A DNA stretch of 64,000 nt from JAURDE01 sp965365285 (GCA_965365285.1 CBDUBC010000001.1:50208-114207); one strand, 5' to 3'; positions 43,769 to 54,800 are shown, counted from the first letter of the stretch. The notes: generated from the sequence alone by a model not told the origin. Made by a program: numbers and translations.

Positions 43769-44989
43769 GTGATTAAATTTGATGACATTGAATCGGCTAT
43801 TAAAGATATTAAAGATGGAAAAATCATTATTGTTGTTGACGATGAAGATAGAGAGAACGAAGGGGACTTCGTTATGGCCGCAGAAAAAGTATCTCCTGAA
43901 GCGGTAAACTTTATGGCCGTGCATGGAAGAGGCTTAATCTGTACGCCAATCACATCAAAAAGGGCCAACGAGCTTGGTCTTTCTCTTATGATTGGAAATA
44001 ATGATTCAATCCACCATACTGCATTTACGGTTTCGGTTGATCATCAAGATACAGAAACAGGTATTTCTGCAGTAGATCGATCTAAGACTATTGAATCTAT
44101 GGTGAATCCAGCAACGAGACCAGATGAGCTTTTAAGACCAGGACATATCTTTCCACTTATCGCTAAAGATGGTGGGGTTCTCGTGAGAAATGGCCACACA
44201 GAGGCTGCTGTTGATCTCGCAAGATTAGCTGGTCTAAAGGCCGCCGGAATTATTTGTGAAATTTCTAATCCTGATGGGTCTATGGCGAGAGTTCCAAAGC
44301 TTATGGAAATGGCCAAAGAATTCAATATGAAGATTATCACCATTAAGGATTTGATTGATTATCGAATTAAAAAAGAAACTTTTATTGAAGAAATTTCAGC
44401 AATTGATTTTCCAAATGAATTTGGAACTTTTAAGCTTCATGCTTTTGAAAACATCTTTAACAGAGGTGAGCACCACCTGGCATTTGTTAAAGGGGAAGTG
44501 AATAACGAAGTGAACCCTGAGCCTGTTACCGTTCGAGTTCACTCTGAATGTTTCACTGGAGATGTTTTTGGATCAAAACGATGTGATTGTGGTGATCAGC
44601 TCAAAAAGAGTATGGAACAGATTGAAAAAGAAGGAAGAGGGATTCTTCTTTATTTAAAGCAAGAAGGTCGAGGAATTGGTTTGATCAACAAGATTAAGGC
44701 TTATCGACTTCAAGATAAAGGCTATGATACCGTTGATGCTAATCATAAGCTTGGTTTTAAGTCAGATCTTAGAAGCTATGGTTTTGCAGCACAAATGCTA
44801 AAGGCGTTGGGTGTTAAACAAATTAAACTTCTTACAAATAACCCAAATAAATTATTTGATCTATTGAAGTACGGAATTCAAATTAGTGAAAAACTTCCTC
44901 TTGAAGTTGCTCCCAATGAAACCAATCTTCATTACCTCAAAACAAAAAGAGATAAAATGGGACACACCATTCTCAATGGACCCCATTAA
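43769..44989 (+). CDS. ribBA: bifunctional DHBP synthase / GTP cyclohydrolase II
   Basis: Supplies both precursors for lumazine. The N-terminal RibB domain shows VVDDEDRENEGDFVMAAE and ARVPKLMEMAKEF. The C-terminal RibA domain shows VRVHSECFTGDVFGSKRCDCGDQL with the zinc cysteines, and EGRGIGL. GTG 43769 is chosen because AAAGGA precedes it at eight bases; an upstream in-frame TTG would overlap ribE. Length is 406 residues. All key residues appear present in both halves, so it is likely bifunctional. Confidence 0.95.
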   Translation: MIKFDDIESAIKDIKDGKIIIVVDDEDRENEGDFVMAAEKVSPEAVNFMAVHGRGLICTPITSKRANELGLSLMIGNNDSIHHTAFTVSVDHQDTETGISAVDRSKTIESMVNPATRPDELLRPGHIFPLIAKDGGVLVRNGHTEAAVDLARLAGLKAAGIICEISNPDGSMARVPKLMEMAKEFNMKIITIKDLIDYRIKKETFIEEISAIDFPNEFGTFKLHAFENIFNRGEHHLAFVKGEVNNEVNPEPVTVRVHSECFTGDVFGSKRCDCGDQLKKSMEQIEKEGRGILLYLKQEGRGIGLINKIKAYRLQDKGYDTVDANHKLGFKSDLRSYGFAAQMLKALGVKQIKLLTNNPNKLFDLLKYGIQISEKLPLEVAPNETNLHYLKTKRDKMGHTILNGPH

Positions 44990-44998
44990 GGAGATTTT

Positions 44999-45463
44999 AT
45001 GAATATTATTGAAGGCCGATTAAATGGCGAAGGTAAAAAGTTTGCTCTAGTCGTAGGGCGATTTAATGAGTTTATTTCTTCTAAACTAATGGAAGGGGCT
45101 CTAGATTGTCTAAAAAGACATGATGTAAATGAAGCCGATATTGATGTGGCGTGGGTACCAGGTGCATTCGAAATTCCTCTTCTTGCCAAAAAAATGGCAA
45201 AGACGAGAAAATATGATGGCGTGATCTGTTTAGGTGCTGTGATCAAAGGATCTACTTCTCATTTTGATTATGTTTGCGCTGAAACATCTAAAGGGATCGC
45301 CAAAGTATCTCTTGATGAAGAACTTCCAGTAATCTTTGGAGTTCTTACAACAGACACTATTGAGCAAGCGATTGAACGAGCTGGAACTAAAGCTGGTAAT
45401 AAAGGCTGGGAGTGTGCTCTCTCTGCTCTTGAAATGTCTTCTCTTATTAGAAAATTTGAATAG
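44999..45463 (+). CDS. ribH: 6,7-dimethyl-8-ribityllumazine synthase
   Basis: Condenses the RibA/D and RibB products to lumazine. The 154 residues carry the family blocks FALVVGRFNEFIS, WVPGAFEIPLLA, GAVIKGSTSHFDYVC and PVIFGVLTTDTIEQA. The catalytic histidine lies in TSHFDY. The ATG follows AAGGAG. It ends the rib operon, with a terminator directly behind. Confidence 0.96.
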   Translation: MNIIEGRLNGEGKKFALVVGRFNEFISSKLMEGALDCLKRHDVNEADIDVAWVPGAFEIPLLAKKMAKTRKYDGVICLGAVIKGSTSHFDYVCAETSKGIAKVSLDEELPVIFGVLTTDTIEQAIERAGTKAGNKGWECALSALEMSSLIRKFE

Positions 45464-45470
45464 TAACCTA

Positions 45471-45493
45471 AGCGCTCGTTCAGAGCGCTTTTA
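45471..45493. terminator. bidirectional terminator between ribH and the RNA methyltransferase gene
   Basis: AGCGCTC and GAGCGCT form a seven-base stem with a five-base loop, followed on the plus strand by TTTTATA. It sits between converging genes, slightly overlapping the 3' end of the minus-strand gene. Confidence 0.8.
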
Positions 45494-46231
45494 TAAACTC
45501 ATATGATATAAAACAATAGAGGCGGCCACTGAGGCATTGAGGTGGGCGACATAATCTGAAATAGGTATCTTAACCATCTCATCACAAGCTCTCATAATTT
45601 CTTGATCCATTCCATGACCTTCACTCCCAATAATAATCGCCTCGCTTCGATTAGGTTTCCAAGTTTTAATATCAATGGAGCGATCGATATGGGCCGTCCC
45701 CACAAAAGAGGTTCCCTTTCCCTTTAAGGTTTCCATCAAACTAAGAAGATCCTCGGTCTTATGAACTTTAACATCAAAGATATTACCCATAGAGACTCGA
45801 ATGCATCTTCTTAAAAAAGGAGAAACCGTTTTAGAGTCAATGACAATGGATTCTACTCCAAAAGCCCTAGCCGTTCTTACGATCGAACCAACGTTTTCAG
45901 GACTAGTAAGTCCATTGAGAATGAGAAACGGAGGCTTTAATTCTTCTAGAGGAGAATAAAGTTCACCTTCAGCTAAAGCTAGAAGTCCTCTATGATAATG
46001 AAATCCTGTGAGCTCCTTAATTTCTTTGGAGTCCAGAAAATAAACTTCTTCCGTTTTTTCACAAAGTTCAGAGAATTCTTCTGAGAGAGATTTCTCAATG
46101 AGAACTTTTTTAATTTTAAAATTCTTTTGAAGCAGTTTTCTAATACCTTTTGGGCCTTCCACAATAATTTGATTAGAGGCAAGAAGCTTATTTCCTTTAA
46201 GACCTTGGAATTCAGAAAGCTGCGATCTCAT
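45491..46231 (-). CDS. SpoU/TrmH-family RNA 2'-O-methyltransferase
   Basis: Knotted (SPOUT) methyltransferase acting on rRNA or tRNA with S-adenosylmethionine. The 246 residues have an N-terminal substrate-binding domain (NQIIVEGPKGIRKLLQ) and the three SPOUT motifs: NGLTSPENVGSIVRTARAFG, IIIGSEGHGMD and IPISDYVAHLNASVAASI. The usual motif 3 Leu-Asn-x-Ser-x-Ala is retained. Which nucleotide it modifies cannot be told. It overlaps the uvrA stop by four bases. Confidence 0.88.
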   Translation of the reverse strand: MRSQLSEFQGLKGNKLLASNQIIVEGPKGIRKLLQKNFKIKKVLIEKSLSEEFSELCEKTEEVYFLDSKEIKELTGFHYHRGLLALAEGELYSPLEELKPPFLILNGLTSPENVGSIVRTARAFGVESIVIDSKTVSPFLRRCIRVSMGNIFDVKVHKTEDLLSLMETLKGKGTSFVGTAHIDRSIDIKTWKPNRSEAIIIGSEGHGMDQEIMRACDEMVKIPISDYVAHLNASVAASIVLYHMSL

Positions 46232-49017
46232 GAGAGATAGTCCTTCAGATATTTAGCAGTATGAGATTTTTTATTTTTACAAACCTCTTCTGGAGTTCCC
46301 TCTGCAACAATAAATCCTCCTTGCTCTCCCCCCTCAGGTCCTAGATCGATAATATGATCAGCGACTTTAATAACATCAAGATTATGTTCAATCACAAGGA
46401 CGGTATTACCTTTTTCTACGAGATCATTAATCGCGGAAAGAAGAACTTTAATATCCTGAAAATGGAGACCAGTGGTTGGCTCATCTAAAATATAAATGCA
46501 ATGGCCCTTGGTCATTTTAGCTAGCTCTTTTGCAAGCTTAAGTCTTTGGGCCTCTCCACCTGAGAGAGTAGTCGCAGATTGACCTAATCCCATATAGCCT
46601 AGCCCCACACTGTTTAAAGTAGAGAGGATGTGATGGATCTTTCTTTGATTTTTAAAGACATCCATCGCTTCTTCGACTGTGAGATTAAGGACATCACTAA
46701 TTGAAAGACCCTTAAAGAGAATAGAGAGGGTATCTTTATTATATCTTTTTCCTAAGCATTCCGTACACGTAACATAGACGTCTGGAAGAAAGTGCATTTC
46801 AATTTTTTTAACCCCATTTCCTTCACATTCCTCACATCGCCCACCTTTAACATTAAAGCTAAAACGACCTTGCTTATAGCCCCTAACTTTAGATTCAGGA
46901 AGATTACTAAAAAGAGTTCGAATACTGTCAAATGCAGATGTATAGGTAGCGGGGTTGGATTTTGGAGTTCGACCAATAGGGGATTGATCAAGTTCAATTA
47001 CTGAATCTATCTTTTCAAGTCCTTCAATAGATTTATAATTATCTCTCTCATATCCAGCTTGATAGGCTTTTCGAAGATTAGATTTTAGTGCGGGGACAAG
47101 GACTTCATGAATAAGAGAAGATTTACCAGACCCACTCACTCCTGTGATACAAACAAGACCTCCAAGAGGAATATGAACATTCATATCTTTTAGATTATTT
47201 TCTTTTGCACCTTTAATAGTAATTCCATCTCGAAGCTTTCTTCTTTCAGGAATTTCAATGACTTCTTTTTTAGCGATAAACTTAGCTGTAAGACTCTTTT
47301 TAGAAGTTTTTAGTTTTTTAAAGTCTCCAGCATAAACGATATCTCCACCATGAACACCAGCTCCTGGGCCCATGTCCACAATATAATCGGCTTCTTTAAT
47401 TGTCTCTTCATCGTGTTCTACGACAATGACCGTATTTCCAAGATCTCTTAGATTTTTCATTGTCTGGATAAGCTTTTGGTTATCTCTTTGATGAAGACCA
47501 ATACTAGGCTCATCAAGAACATATAGGACACCCGATAAAGCTGATCCTATCTGAGTGGCTAAACGAATTCTTTGGGCTTCACCACCAGACAAGGTCATTG
47601 CAGCACGGTTAAGGTTTAAGTAATTGAGACCAACATCCTTTAAGAACTGAAGTCTTGCATTGATTTCTTTAAGAACTTTTTCAGCAATAACTGCTTTTTG
47701 ACCTTTAAATTTTAATTTTTTAAAGAAATCTGCACACTCATCTATGGAAAGTGTTGTTATCTCGACGATATTTTTTTTGTTAATAAGAGTAGAAAGGGCC
47801 GTTGAATTTAATCTGTGCCCCTGGCAGGAAGGACAGGTCTTTGTGTGCATAAACTTTTCTAATTCAGCTCTTTTAAGCTCACTAGAAGTCTCCACATATT
47901 TTTTTTCTAACCATTCTATAATTCCCGGAAAGATTTTATTAAATTCAAAATTAGAATTTTCACTAGAAAATTCATATTTATATATCTTATTATTTCCTTC
48001 AAAAAGGATCTTTTTAAAGGAGTCAGGAATTTCTTCGTATGGCTTTTTAAGATCTACCTTCTCTGCTTTCGCGACTCCTTGAACCATTCGGAAGAGAAAA
48101 TTATTCTTTTTGGCCAAAGGCTCAATGGCACCATTGATTATAGACTTTGTTTTATCTGTAATCATAAGAGATTTATCAAATCTTTTTGATTGTCCAAGTC
48201 CATTACAATTAGGGCAAGCACCAAGAGGGGAATTAAAAGAAAAAAGTCTAGGCTCGAGATCTGGATAGATCGTTCCATCACTTCCCTGGTAGTTTTCACT
48301 AAAGCTAATGAGATCCTCATTCACCATCACGTGAATAAGTCCTTCACCCATTTTAAGAGCAAGCTCTATGGAATCAGTTAATCGATTATCAATCCCTTTT
48401 TTAATAAGAACTCGGTCAATAACCACACTGGCTTCTTTTATTCCCTTTTTTCCTTTCACTTCTTCAAGGGTAAGGATTTCCTCGTTTACGTAAACTCGAG
48501 CAAATCCTAGTCCCATAAGCTTCACAAATTCTTTTTTAAGGTCGCCTTTTAACGGGGCCATAACTTGAAGCTTAGTTTTTTCTTTATACCTTAAAAGTTC
48601 TCGAACGATTTGCTGAGGAGTATACTTTTGAATTTCCTCACCCGTTAATGGATCAAATAGGCTTCCTACTCGGGCCCATAAAACTCTCATATAATCATAG
48701 ATTTCAGTGATCGTTCCTACCGTACTCCTTGGATTATTGCTGGTGCTTTTTTGGTCTATAGCTATAGAGGGAGATAAACCTGTAATAGACTCAACATCTG
48801 GAGGTTGATATTGCCCTAAAAACTGTCTGGCATAACTTGATAAACTTTCAATATAACGTCTTTGTCCTTCCACGTAGATGGTATCAAAAGCAAGACTAGA
48901 TTTTCCTGATCCACTAGGACCGGTAATAACTGCTAAGGAGTTTTTAGGGATGCTAACGTTAATACTTTTAAGGTTATGGACTTTTGCCTTAGATATGTTG
49001 ATGTGATCGATTTTCAT
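46228..49017 (-). CDS. uvrA: excinuclease ABC subunit A
   Basis: Damage-recognition ATPase of nucleotide excision repair. ATG 49017 (MKIDHINISKAKVHNLKSINV) is chosen because it matches the family start; the frame is open 32 codons further but that part is unrelated. Length is 929 residues. Two ABC modules are visible, with P-loops GPSGSGKSSLAFDT and GVSGSGKSSLIHEV and both signature motifs LSGGEAQR. Zinc-finger cysteines lie in CPNCNGLG and CEECEGNG. Its start overlaps the pdxA end by 29 bases. Confidence 0.95.
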   Translation of the reverse strand: MKIDHINISKAKVHNLKSINVSIPKNSLAVITGPSGSGKSSLAFDTIYVEGQRRYIESLSSYARQFLGQYQPPDVESITGLSPSIAIDQKSTSNNPRSTVGTITEIYDYMRVLWARVGSLFDPLTGEEIQKYTPQQIVRELLRYKEKTKLQVMAPLKGDLKKEFVKLMGLGFARVYVNEEILTLEEVKGKKGIKEASVVIDRVLIKKGIDNRLTDSIELALKMGEGLIHVMVNEDLISFSENYQGSDGTIYPDLEPRLFSFNSPLGACPNCNGLGQSKRFDKSLMITDKTKSIINGAIEPLAKKNNFLFRMVQGVAKAEKVDLKKPYEEIPDSFKKILFEGNNKIYKYEFSSENSNFEFNKIFPGIIEWLEKKYVETSSELKRAELEKFMHTKTCPSCQGHRLNSTALSTLINKKNIVEITTLSIDECADFFKKLKFKGQKAVIAEKVLKEINARLQFLKDVGLNYLNLNRAAMTLSGGEAQRIRLATQIGSALSGVLYVLDEPSIGLHQRDNQKLIQTMKNLRDLGNTVIVVEHDEETIKEADYIVDMGPGAGVHGGDIVYAGDFKKLKTSKKSLTAKFIAKKEVIEIPERRKLRDGITIKGAKENNLKDMNVHIPLGGLVCITGVSGSGKSSLIHEVLVPALKSNLRKAYQAGYERDNYKSIEGLEKIDSVIELDQSPIGRTPKSNPATYTSAFDSIRTLFSNLPESKVRGYKQGRFSFNVKGGRCEECEGNGVKKIEMHFLPDVYVTCTECLGKRYNKDTLSILFKGLSISDVLNLTVEEAMDVFKNQRKIHHILSTLNSVGLGYMGLGQSATTLSGGEAQRLKLAKELAKMTKGHCIYILDEPTTGLHFQDIKVLLSAINDLVEKGNTVLVIEHNLDVIKVADHIIDLGPEGGEQGGFIVAEGTPEEVCKNKKSHTAKYLKDYLS

Positions 49018-49960
49018 GCTGATTCTTTGTGATGTTTTTTCCAGCCTGTAAAGCAAGCTGGAGGACATATAAACATCCAAGAGGATTGGCCATATTTTTA
49101 CCGTAGAGATCAAAAGCAGTTCCGTGATCTACACTCATTCTAAGAAATGGTAATCCCATGGTAATATTTGCGGCCAGAAGTCCGTTTCGACCTTTGAAAT
49201 AAGAAAGACCTTGATCGTGATACATATAGACTTGGAGGACCTTAGTCAGGTCTTCACCTCGAAGAGCAAGAGAGTCTCCAGGAAGAGGTCCTATGATTTG
49301 CTTTTCAGGAAAAATCTTATTGAGATTCTCCACTGCCTGAGTAATGGTTCGCTCTTGTTTGCCAAGCATCTCATTCTCTCCTGCATGGGGATTAAGCCCA
49401 GCAACGAGGAGTTTGTTGAGAGGAGTAAAGTATTTATCAAAGCCCTTTAAGGCATAAAGGATCTTATTATGAATAGTTTGTCTTTGGAGAGATTCAAAAA
49501 CATTTTCAAGAGCAATATGATCCGTTACAAGAAGGATATTTTCTTTTTCGGAGATAAAGCACATACCCAGATCTTTGTTGCCAAAAGCCTTTCGAAGATA
49601 TTCTGTATATCCTGCTGCATTTATTCCGTTGATCGTAAGTTGATCTTTTGAAGTGGGCAGAGTGATGAGGATGTCATCTTCTTTAATTTGGTTAAGGGCA
49701 TTTAGTAAAGTAATCGTACTTTCTGAATGATTACCAAAACCAGCGTTGATAAAGAAACAATTAAGAGTAGCTCCGCTATAATAAAGTGTATTATTTTCTA
49801 TTCTATATTGAATAGAATTGAGTTGAAGTGTCGTTTCAAGAGATTTTTGAGAGCAAAAAAGAACAAACTCTGCCCTTTGATCGACCCCGATCATTAAGAA
49901 GCTTTTTAAAAAAACTTCTAGTCCGATTGAATGTTCATGTCCTTGCGTAACTAAAATCAT
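48989..49960 (-). CDS. pdxA: 4-hydroxythreonine-4-phosphate dehydrogenase family protein
   Basis: Pyridoxal-phosphate synthesis enzyme of the DXP-dependent route. The three metal-binding histidines are present in VTDHIALENV, GLNPHAGE and VDHGTAFDLYGK, along with MYHDQGLSYFKG. The N-terminal block that is normally GDPAGIGPE is diverged to TQGHEHSIGLEV, so the phosphate-side pocket may differ. It has 323 residues, about normal. It overlaps the upstream SurA-like gene by four bases and uvrA by 29. A PdxA2-type substrate change is possible. Confidence 0.85.
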   Translation of the reverse strand: MILVTQGHEHSIGLEVFLKSFLMIGVDQRAEFVLFCSQKSLETTLQLNSIQYRIENNTLYYSGATLNCFFINAGFGNHSESTITLLNALNQIKEDDILITLPTSKDQLTINGINAAGYTEYLRKAFGNKDLGMCFISEKENILLVTDHIALENVFESLQRQTIHNKILYALKGFDKYFTPLNKLLVAGLNPHAGENEMLGKQERTITQAVENLNKIFPEKQIIGPLPGDSLALRGEDLTKVLQVYMYHDQGLSYFKGRNGLLAANITMGLPFLRMSVDHGTAFDLYGKNMANPLGCLYVLQLALQAGKNITKNQHENRSHQHI

Positions 49961-50862
49961 AAATACTTTTTAATATAGTGCTTATTACCTTCTCTTTGAA
50001 ACCAAACGTCTTTCATACTTTGTGATTTTTTCTGAAACAAATAAGCCTGAATCTGACCTTTACCTCTGTTATAAAGTTCAGACTCCATGAGATCCTTCTT
50101 CTTTACAAAAAAGACATGGTACTCTTTACCAATGAGTACAGGAGTAGAAAACTTTCCTTCTTCCGTTTCTTTTAAGACCTCAATGAGGTTTTTCGTTAAA
50201 AACTCTTCTGTTACTTCACCGAGAACGTTAGTGGAAACCGATGAGTAAGCGTTAGGTAGTACTCCTGTAGTCTGATACTTTTCCATCGTACTTTGAAACT
50301 GTGAGAGGTCAGAGCTTGAAAGCTTTGCTTTATCAATGGAGAAATCCACGAGATTATACTTAAAAGTAAAACTCTTATCTTTTGAGTGATTCTTGAAGAA
50401 TGTATTTTTAATCTCTTGCTCAGTTATAGAGATCATAGGCTGAATAATTCTAGACATAAAAATATTGTATTCAATGGTTTCTCGAATAATTTCAAAATAC
50501 TCATCAAAATTAAGTCCATTTCGAGAAAGAAACTCCATAAAAGTCGCTCTATTAAGACCCAGTCTTGATTCGGTTTGCTTAACTTGGGCCTCAACCTGGT
50601 CATCTCCAATTAGATATCCCATTTCTTTAAGCTTTTCCCTGATGAGAACTCGGTTTATAAAAATCTCAACAACTTCTTCTCTTTTAAGATTTTCACTATA
50701 AATTTGAGGACTAATTTCTTTTCTTGTTCTTAAAGTTCGAAGAACTCGTTGGATCTGACTTTCAGTGAAAGTCTTGTCATCTACAATCGCCGTTATTTTA
50801 TCGAGAATTTTAGCCTCTAGAAGTGAAGACCAAAGGACTAAAAGAATTAGAATTGAGCGCAT
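49957..50862 (-). CDS. SurA-like periplasmic chaperone
   Basis: The 301 residues start with a signal peptide (ILILLVLWSSLLEAKILDK). A SurA N-terminal chaperone domain follows (TAIVDDKTFTESQIQRVLRTL, RVLIREKLKEMGY, LSRNGLNFDEYFEIIRETIEYNIFM). The second half is shorter than a full parvulin domain, but ends GKEYHVFFVKKKDLMESEL like the last strand and helix of one. It probably folds or escorts outer-membrane proteins. It lies next to a PpiC-type gene, so the two may work together. Confidence 0.75.
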   Translation of the reverse strand: MRSILILLVLWSSLLEAKILDKITAIVDDKTFTESQIQRVLRTLRTRKEISPQIYSENLKREEVVEIFINRVLIREKLKEMGYLIGDDQVEAQVKQTESRLGLNRATFMEFLSRNGLNFDEYFEIIRETIEYNIFMSRIIQPMISITEQEIKNTFFKNHSKDKSFTFKYNLVDFSIDKAKLSSSDLSQFQSTMEKYQTTGVLPNAYSSVSTNVLGEVTEEFLTKNLIEVLKETEEGKFSTPVLIGKEYHVFFVKKKDLMESELYNRGKGQIQAYLFQKKSQSMKDVWFQREGNKHYIKKYL

Positions 50863-50938
50863 TTATTTCATCCCTATTGATTTTTGACTTTGCGCTCAAC
50901 AAATTACCTTTTCGAGGGCCTTGTTGTAAAGAAATTGC

Positions 50939-51748
50939 TTACTTAAGGGCGGACTGGTTAATTTTTATATTCGCCTTTGCACGAAGCCTTTTGAAGTAGC
51001 TTTCCATAACAGAATCACGCTTTGTGTCATAGACGATTTTCTTATATCTAGGGACATTGATATCTTTGAAGTCCTTAACCGCAAGAACCTTGATGATATG
51101 GTAACCAAACTGAGTTCTGACAGGAGGAGAAATATAACCCTTTGATTTTCCGTTGATCGCCTCAAAATACTCAGGGGCCATAATCACGGCAGGTTGAAAT
51201 CCAAGGTCCCCACCATTTACTGCAGTGGAGCTTTGGCTATATTTGTTTGCTAGCTCTGAAAATTTACCTGGTTTCTTTTGAGCTGCTTGATAGACCTTAA
51301 GAGCCTGCTTGAGCGCCTCTTCTGTCTCAGCATTGTCTGGATTTGCCCGAACTCTAAATAGAATATGAGCAGTCCTATATTCAGGGTTTTTCTTGTAATA
51401 GCTTTTTACTTCATCATCAGTGACTTTAATTTTGAGAAGTTCTCCCTCAAGATCTTTTGAAACTTGAGCATGATAAAGGACATCGTTCATTTTTTCCTGA
51501 ACAACAGGATCTTTATCAAGTCCTTCTTTTTGCGCCTTTTCAATTCCAAGAGCACGGTTGATGAGATCATCAAGAACTTTTTCTTTGGTTAATTTTTTAT
51601 TGGTTACAAAAAGCTGATTTTGTTTGAAAGATTGTTCAAAGACTTCTTTAGTAATTTTCTTTCCATTCACTTCAGCGACGAATTCTTCTTGGGCACTAAG
51701 AATAGTAGTTGTTAGAGAAAGAAGAGTTATGAACCAAAAAAATTTCAT
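50939..51748 (-). CDS. PpiC-type peptidyl-prolyl cis-trans isomerase
   Basis: Extracytoplasmic foldase of 269 residues. A signal peptide (FFWFITLLSLTTTILSAQ) is followed by a SurA/PrsA-type N-terminal region and a parvulin domain (about 115-225): RTAHILFRV, FSELANKYSQSSTAVNGGDLGF, and SPPVRTQFGYHIIKVL. All are standard rotamase blocks. It sits between mfd and the SurA-like gene, separated by about 75 bases from each. Confidence 0.9.
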   Translation of the reverse strand: MKFFWFITLLSLTTTILSAQEEFVAEVNGKKITKEVFEQSFKQNQLFVTNKKLTKEKVLDDLINRALGIEKAQKEGLDKDPVVQEKMNDVLYHAQVSKDLEGELLKIKVTDDEVKSYYKKNPEYRTAHILFRVRANPDNAETEEALKQALKVYQAAQKKPGKFSELANKYSQSSTAVNGGDLGFQPAVIMAPEYFEAINGKSKGYISPPVRTQFGYHIIKVLAVKDFKDINVPRYKKIVYDTKRDSVMESYFKRLRAKANIKINQSALK

Positions 51749-51823
51749 GAAATGTCCTTATATAGATTTCATTTTATTTTATAGTATAAAAACGAATATT
51801 TAAATAAACCTAAGCAAAAAAGA

Positions 51824-54800
51824 TTAATTAGTCAGATTAATCAACTCGGCTATTTCCTCAGCAAACTTCAAAAGGTCTTCTGTATCAACACTTTTCTTGT
51901 GAGTGTAGACGACCTTGTAATTTGGAGAGAACTGAAATTTCTTGGGACGAGAAATAAAGGTGTCAATAACCCTACCTTTTAACTCAGGGTTTTGGTCAAG
52001 AATATTTTTATCAAACTCAAGAGAAATAATACTACCAGCGACCTTAACACTTTTAATTCCTGTTTTTTGAAGTTTGATTCGAACTTCAAAAATTGTGAAT
52101 AAGTGACGAAGCTCACTTGGAAAAGGTCCAAAAATATCTTCAAGCTCCTCGCTAATCGCTTCGAGGTCTTTGAAATCGGTACAATTAGAAAGTCTTTTAT
52201 ATTCCTTAAGTCTTAGAGCAGCATCTTCAATAAAATTATTAGGTATGAAACAGGGAAATGGGGTGATGATTTCAATGTCACGGTTGATAATCTGCTTTTC
52301 ACCTTTAAGTTCATCAATAGCCTCTTTTAGAAGCTCCATGTAAAGCTCAAGGCCAATGGATTCAATATGACCTGATTGATAGGCACCAAGAATATCTCCA
52401 GCACCTCTAATTTCAAGATCACAATTGGCAATATTAAAACCGCTACCTTTATCCGCGTAGGTTTGAATTGCTTTAATTCTTTTTCTCGCGATATCGGTAA
52501 GGACTCCTGTTTTAGGAATGACGAAATAAGCATAGGCCTTCTTTTCAGAGCGACCAATTCTACCTCTGAGTTGATGGAGCTGAGAAAGTCCAAAAGTATC
52601 CGCTCGATTAATAATCATGGTGTTGGCATTAGGGATATCAATTCCTGATTCGATTATAGTTGTTGAAACAAGAATTTGATATTGACCTTCATAGAAGCCA
52701 GTAATTCTTTTTTCGAGTTCGGTTTCAGACATTTGTCCATGCGCATAGACAATTTTTGCTGATGGAACGAGTTGCTGAATATTATAAGTGTACTTTTCAA
52801 TATCCTTTACTCGGTTATGAACAATAAAAACTTGTCCACCACGACTAAGCTCTCTTTCGATTGCCTCTTTAATGGTGAAAAAATCTTCTTTGATGACATA
52901 AGTCTTAATCGACTGTCTTTTTGGGGGAGCAGTTTTTATAAGAGAAAGCTCTTTAAGGCCTAAAAAGGCAAGCTGAAGTGTTCGTGGAATTGGAGTCGCT
53001 GTTAGAGTGAGAAAATCAACAGTACTTTTCATAAGTTTTAATTTTTCTTTATGATTTACTCCAAAACGTTGCTCTTCATCGACGACAACAAGTCCAAGAT
53101 CTTTAAATTTAATTTTATCAGATAAAAGCATATGAGTTCCGATAATTATATCGACTTTTCCTCCTTCTACCTTTTGAAGAGTTTCTTTTCTCTGTTTTGG
53201 GGATTTAAACCTTGAAAGATAGTCCACATTAACAGGAAAATCTTTAAGTCTTTTTTGAAAACTGTGAAAATGCTGATAGGCTAAAACAGTTGTTGGAACA
53301 AGGACCGCCACTTGTTTTTTATCGAGTACCGCTTTAAAGGCAGCACGTATAGCGACCTCGGTTTTTCCAAAACCAACATCCCCACAAACAAGATGATCCA
53401 TTGGCTTTGGCTTTTGCATAGAATCTAGAACATCATGAATTGCTTCTTTTTGATCTGGTGTTTCGGTAAAAGGAAAGGCTAGTTCAAACTCGTAATAAAG
53501 ATGATCTGGAGGAGAAAAGGTAAAGGCATCGCTGGATTCTCTTTCCGCTTGCAGCTTCAATAAGTCAAATGCGAGAGTTTTAATAGCATTTCGAGCTTTT
53601 TCTTTAAGCTTAGAGAACTTATTGGTTCTTAAACTATCGACTTTTATATTTAAAGTCGCATCTGAATGTTTTTGGATTAGGTTTAGCTTATAAACAGGAA
53701 CATAAACTTTATCTCCTTGAGTATATTCAATAATAAGGAAATCACTACTGGATCCGCCAACCGCCATAGTTTGCATTCCGGTATATTTACCCATTCCATG
53801 TTCGTTATGAATAACGTAGTCACCTAATTGAAGAGTAGAAAGTTGTTCAGCAAAAAGGTCAACATGTTTGGGGGACGTGCTTTTAGCTTTACTTTTCTTA
53901 TTTCCAAACAGATCACTATCTGAAAGAACAAGAGTTTTTCCTGTTTTATAATAAAAGCCAGATTGAAGAGGAAATTCAATAAATGAGAGCCGATTCCCTA
54001 AAGTGGAGGTAAGCCCATTTTCTTCTAGGAGATATTTAATTTCTTCTTTAGAGCTTTCACCATGACAAGCGATAATTAGAAAGCCTTCACGAGCTAGAAT
54101 TTTAGATAAATTAGAAAAGACTTCTTTGAGCTGCTCAAACTTATTAAGAGTAGGGTTGATATCTCTAAAAATAAAAGATCTTGATGGTTCAAGATTGAGC
54201 TCAATTGTATTTCCAAGGGAATCTTCATCATCAGTAATATGGAGATAATTACAGGAGATAACCTTTTTATTATGAGGAAATTCAAAATTTGTATCAAAAA
54301 AATATTCTGGTTCACCAAGAAGATTATCGCTCGAAGTATCTTCCTGTACTCCTTCGTAAGTTGCTCTGAGGTCTTCTTTAAAATTTTCCATCTCTTGTTG
54401 AATTTTAAAACTTTCAAAAAGAGTGATCTGACAATTCTCAGGCAAATAGTCTAATAGAGTGGAAGAAGAGGAAAAGAAAAGAGGAAAATAATTTACATAA
54501 TCTTCAAATAATTCCCCGGAACTGAGTCGATTAAAAATCTCTTTTCGCTTTTCAAAGCGAGTTAAGTTTCCAGGAGCAGGTTGGGGGATATTAGCCCTGA
54601 GCTGATTTCGAAAAGATTCTCTCGTAAGAATATGTGGGCATGGTCCAAGACGAATCGATTTAAGTTCAATCTCTTTTAAAGTTCTTTGAGATTTTAAATC
54701 AATAGGATGGATCGATTCAATGAGTTCATCAAAATAATGAAGTCGAATGGGCCCAGATGACATAGGGAAGATATCAAAAATTTCACCCTTAGATGAAAAG

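Noticed and set aside
49018..49113. N-terminal extension of UvrA
   Set aside because: The 32 extra codons lie wholly within pdxA and match nothing in the family; MKIDHINI is the usual start.
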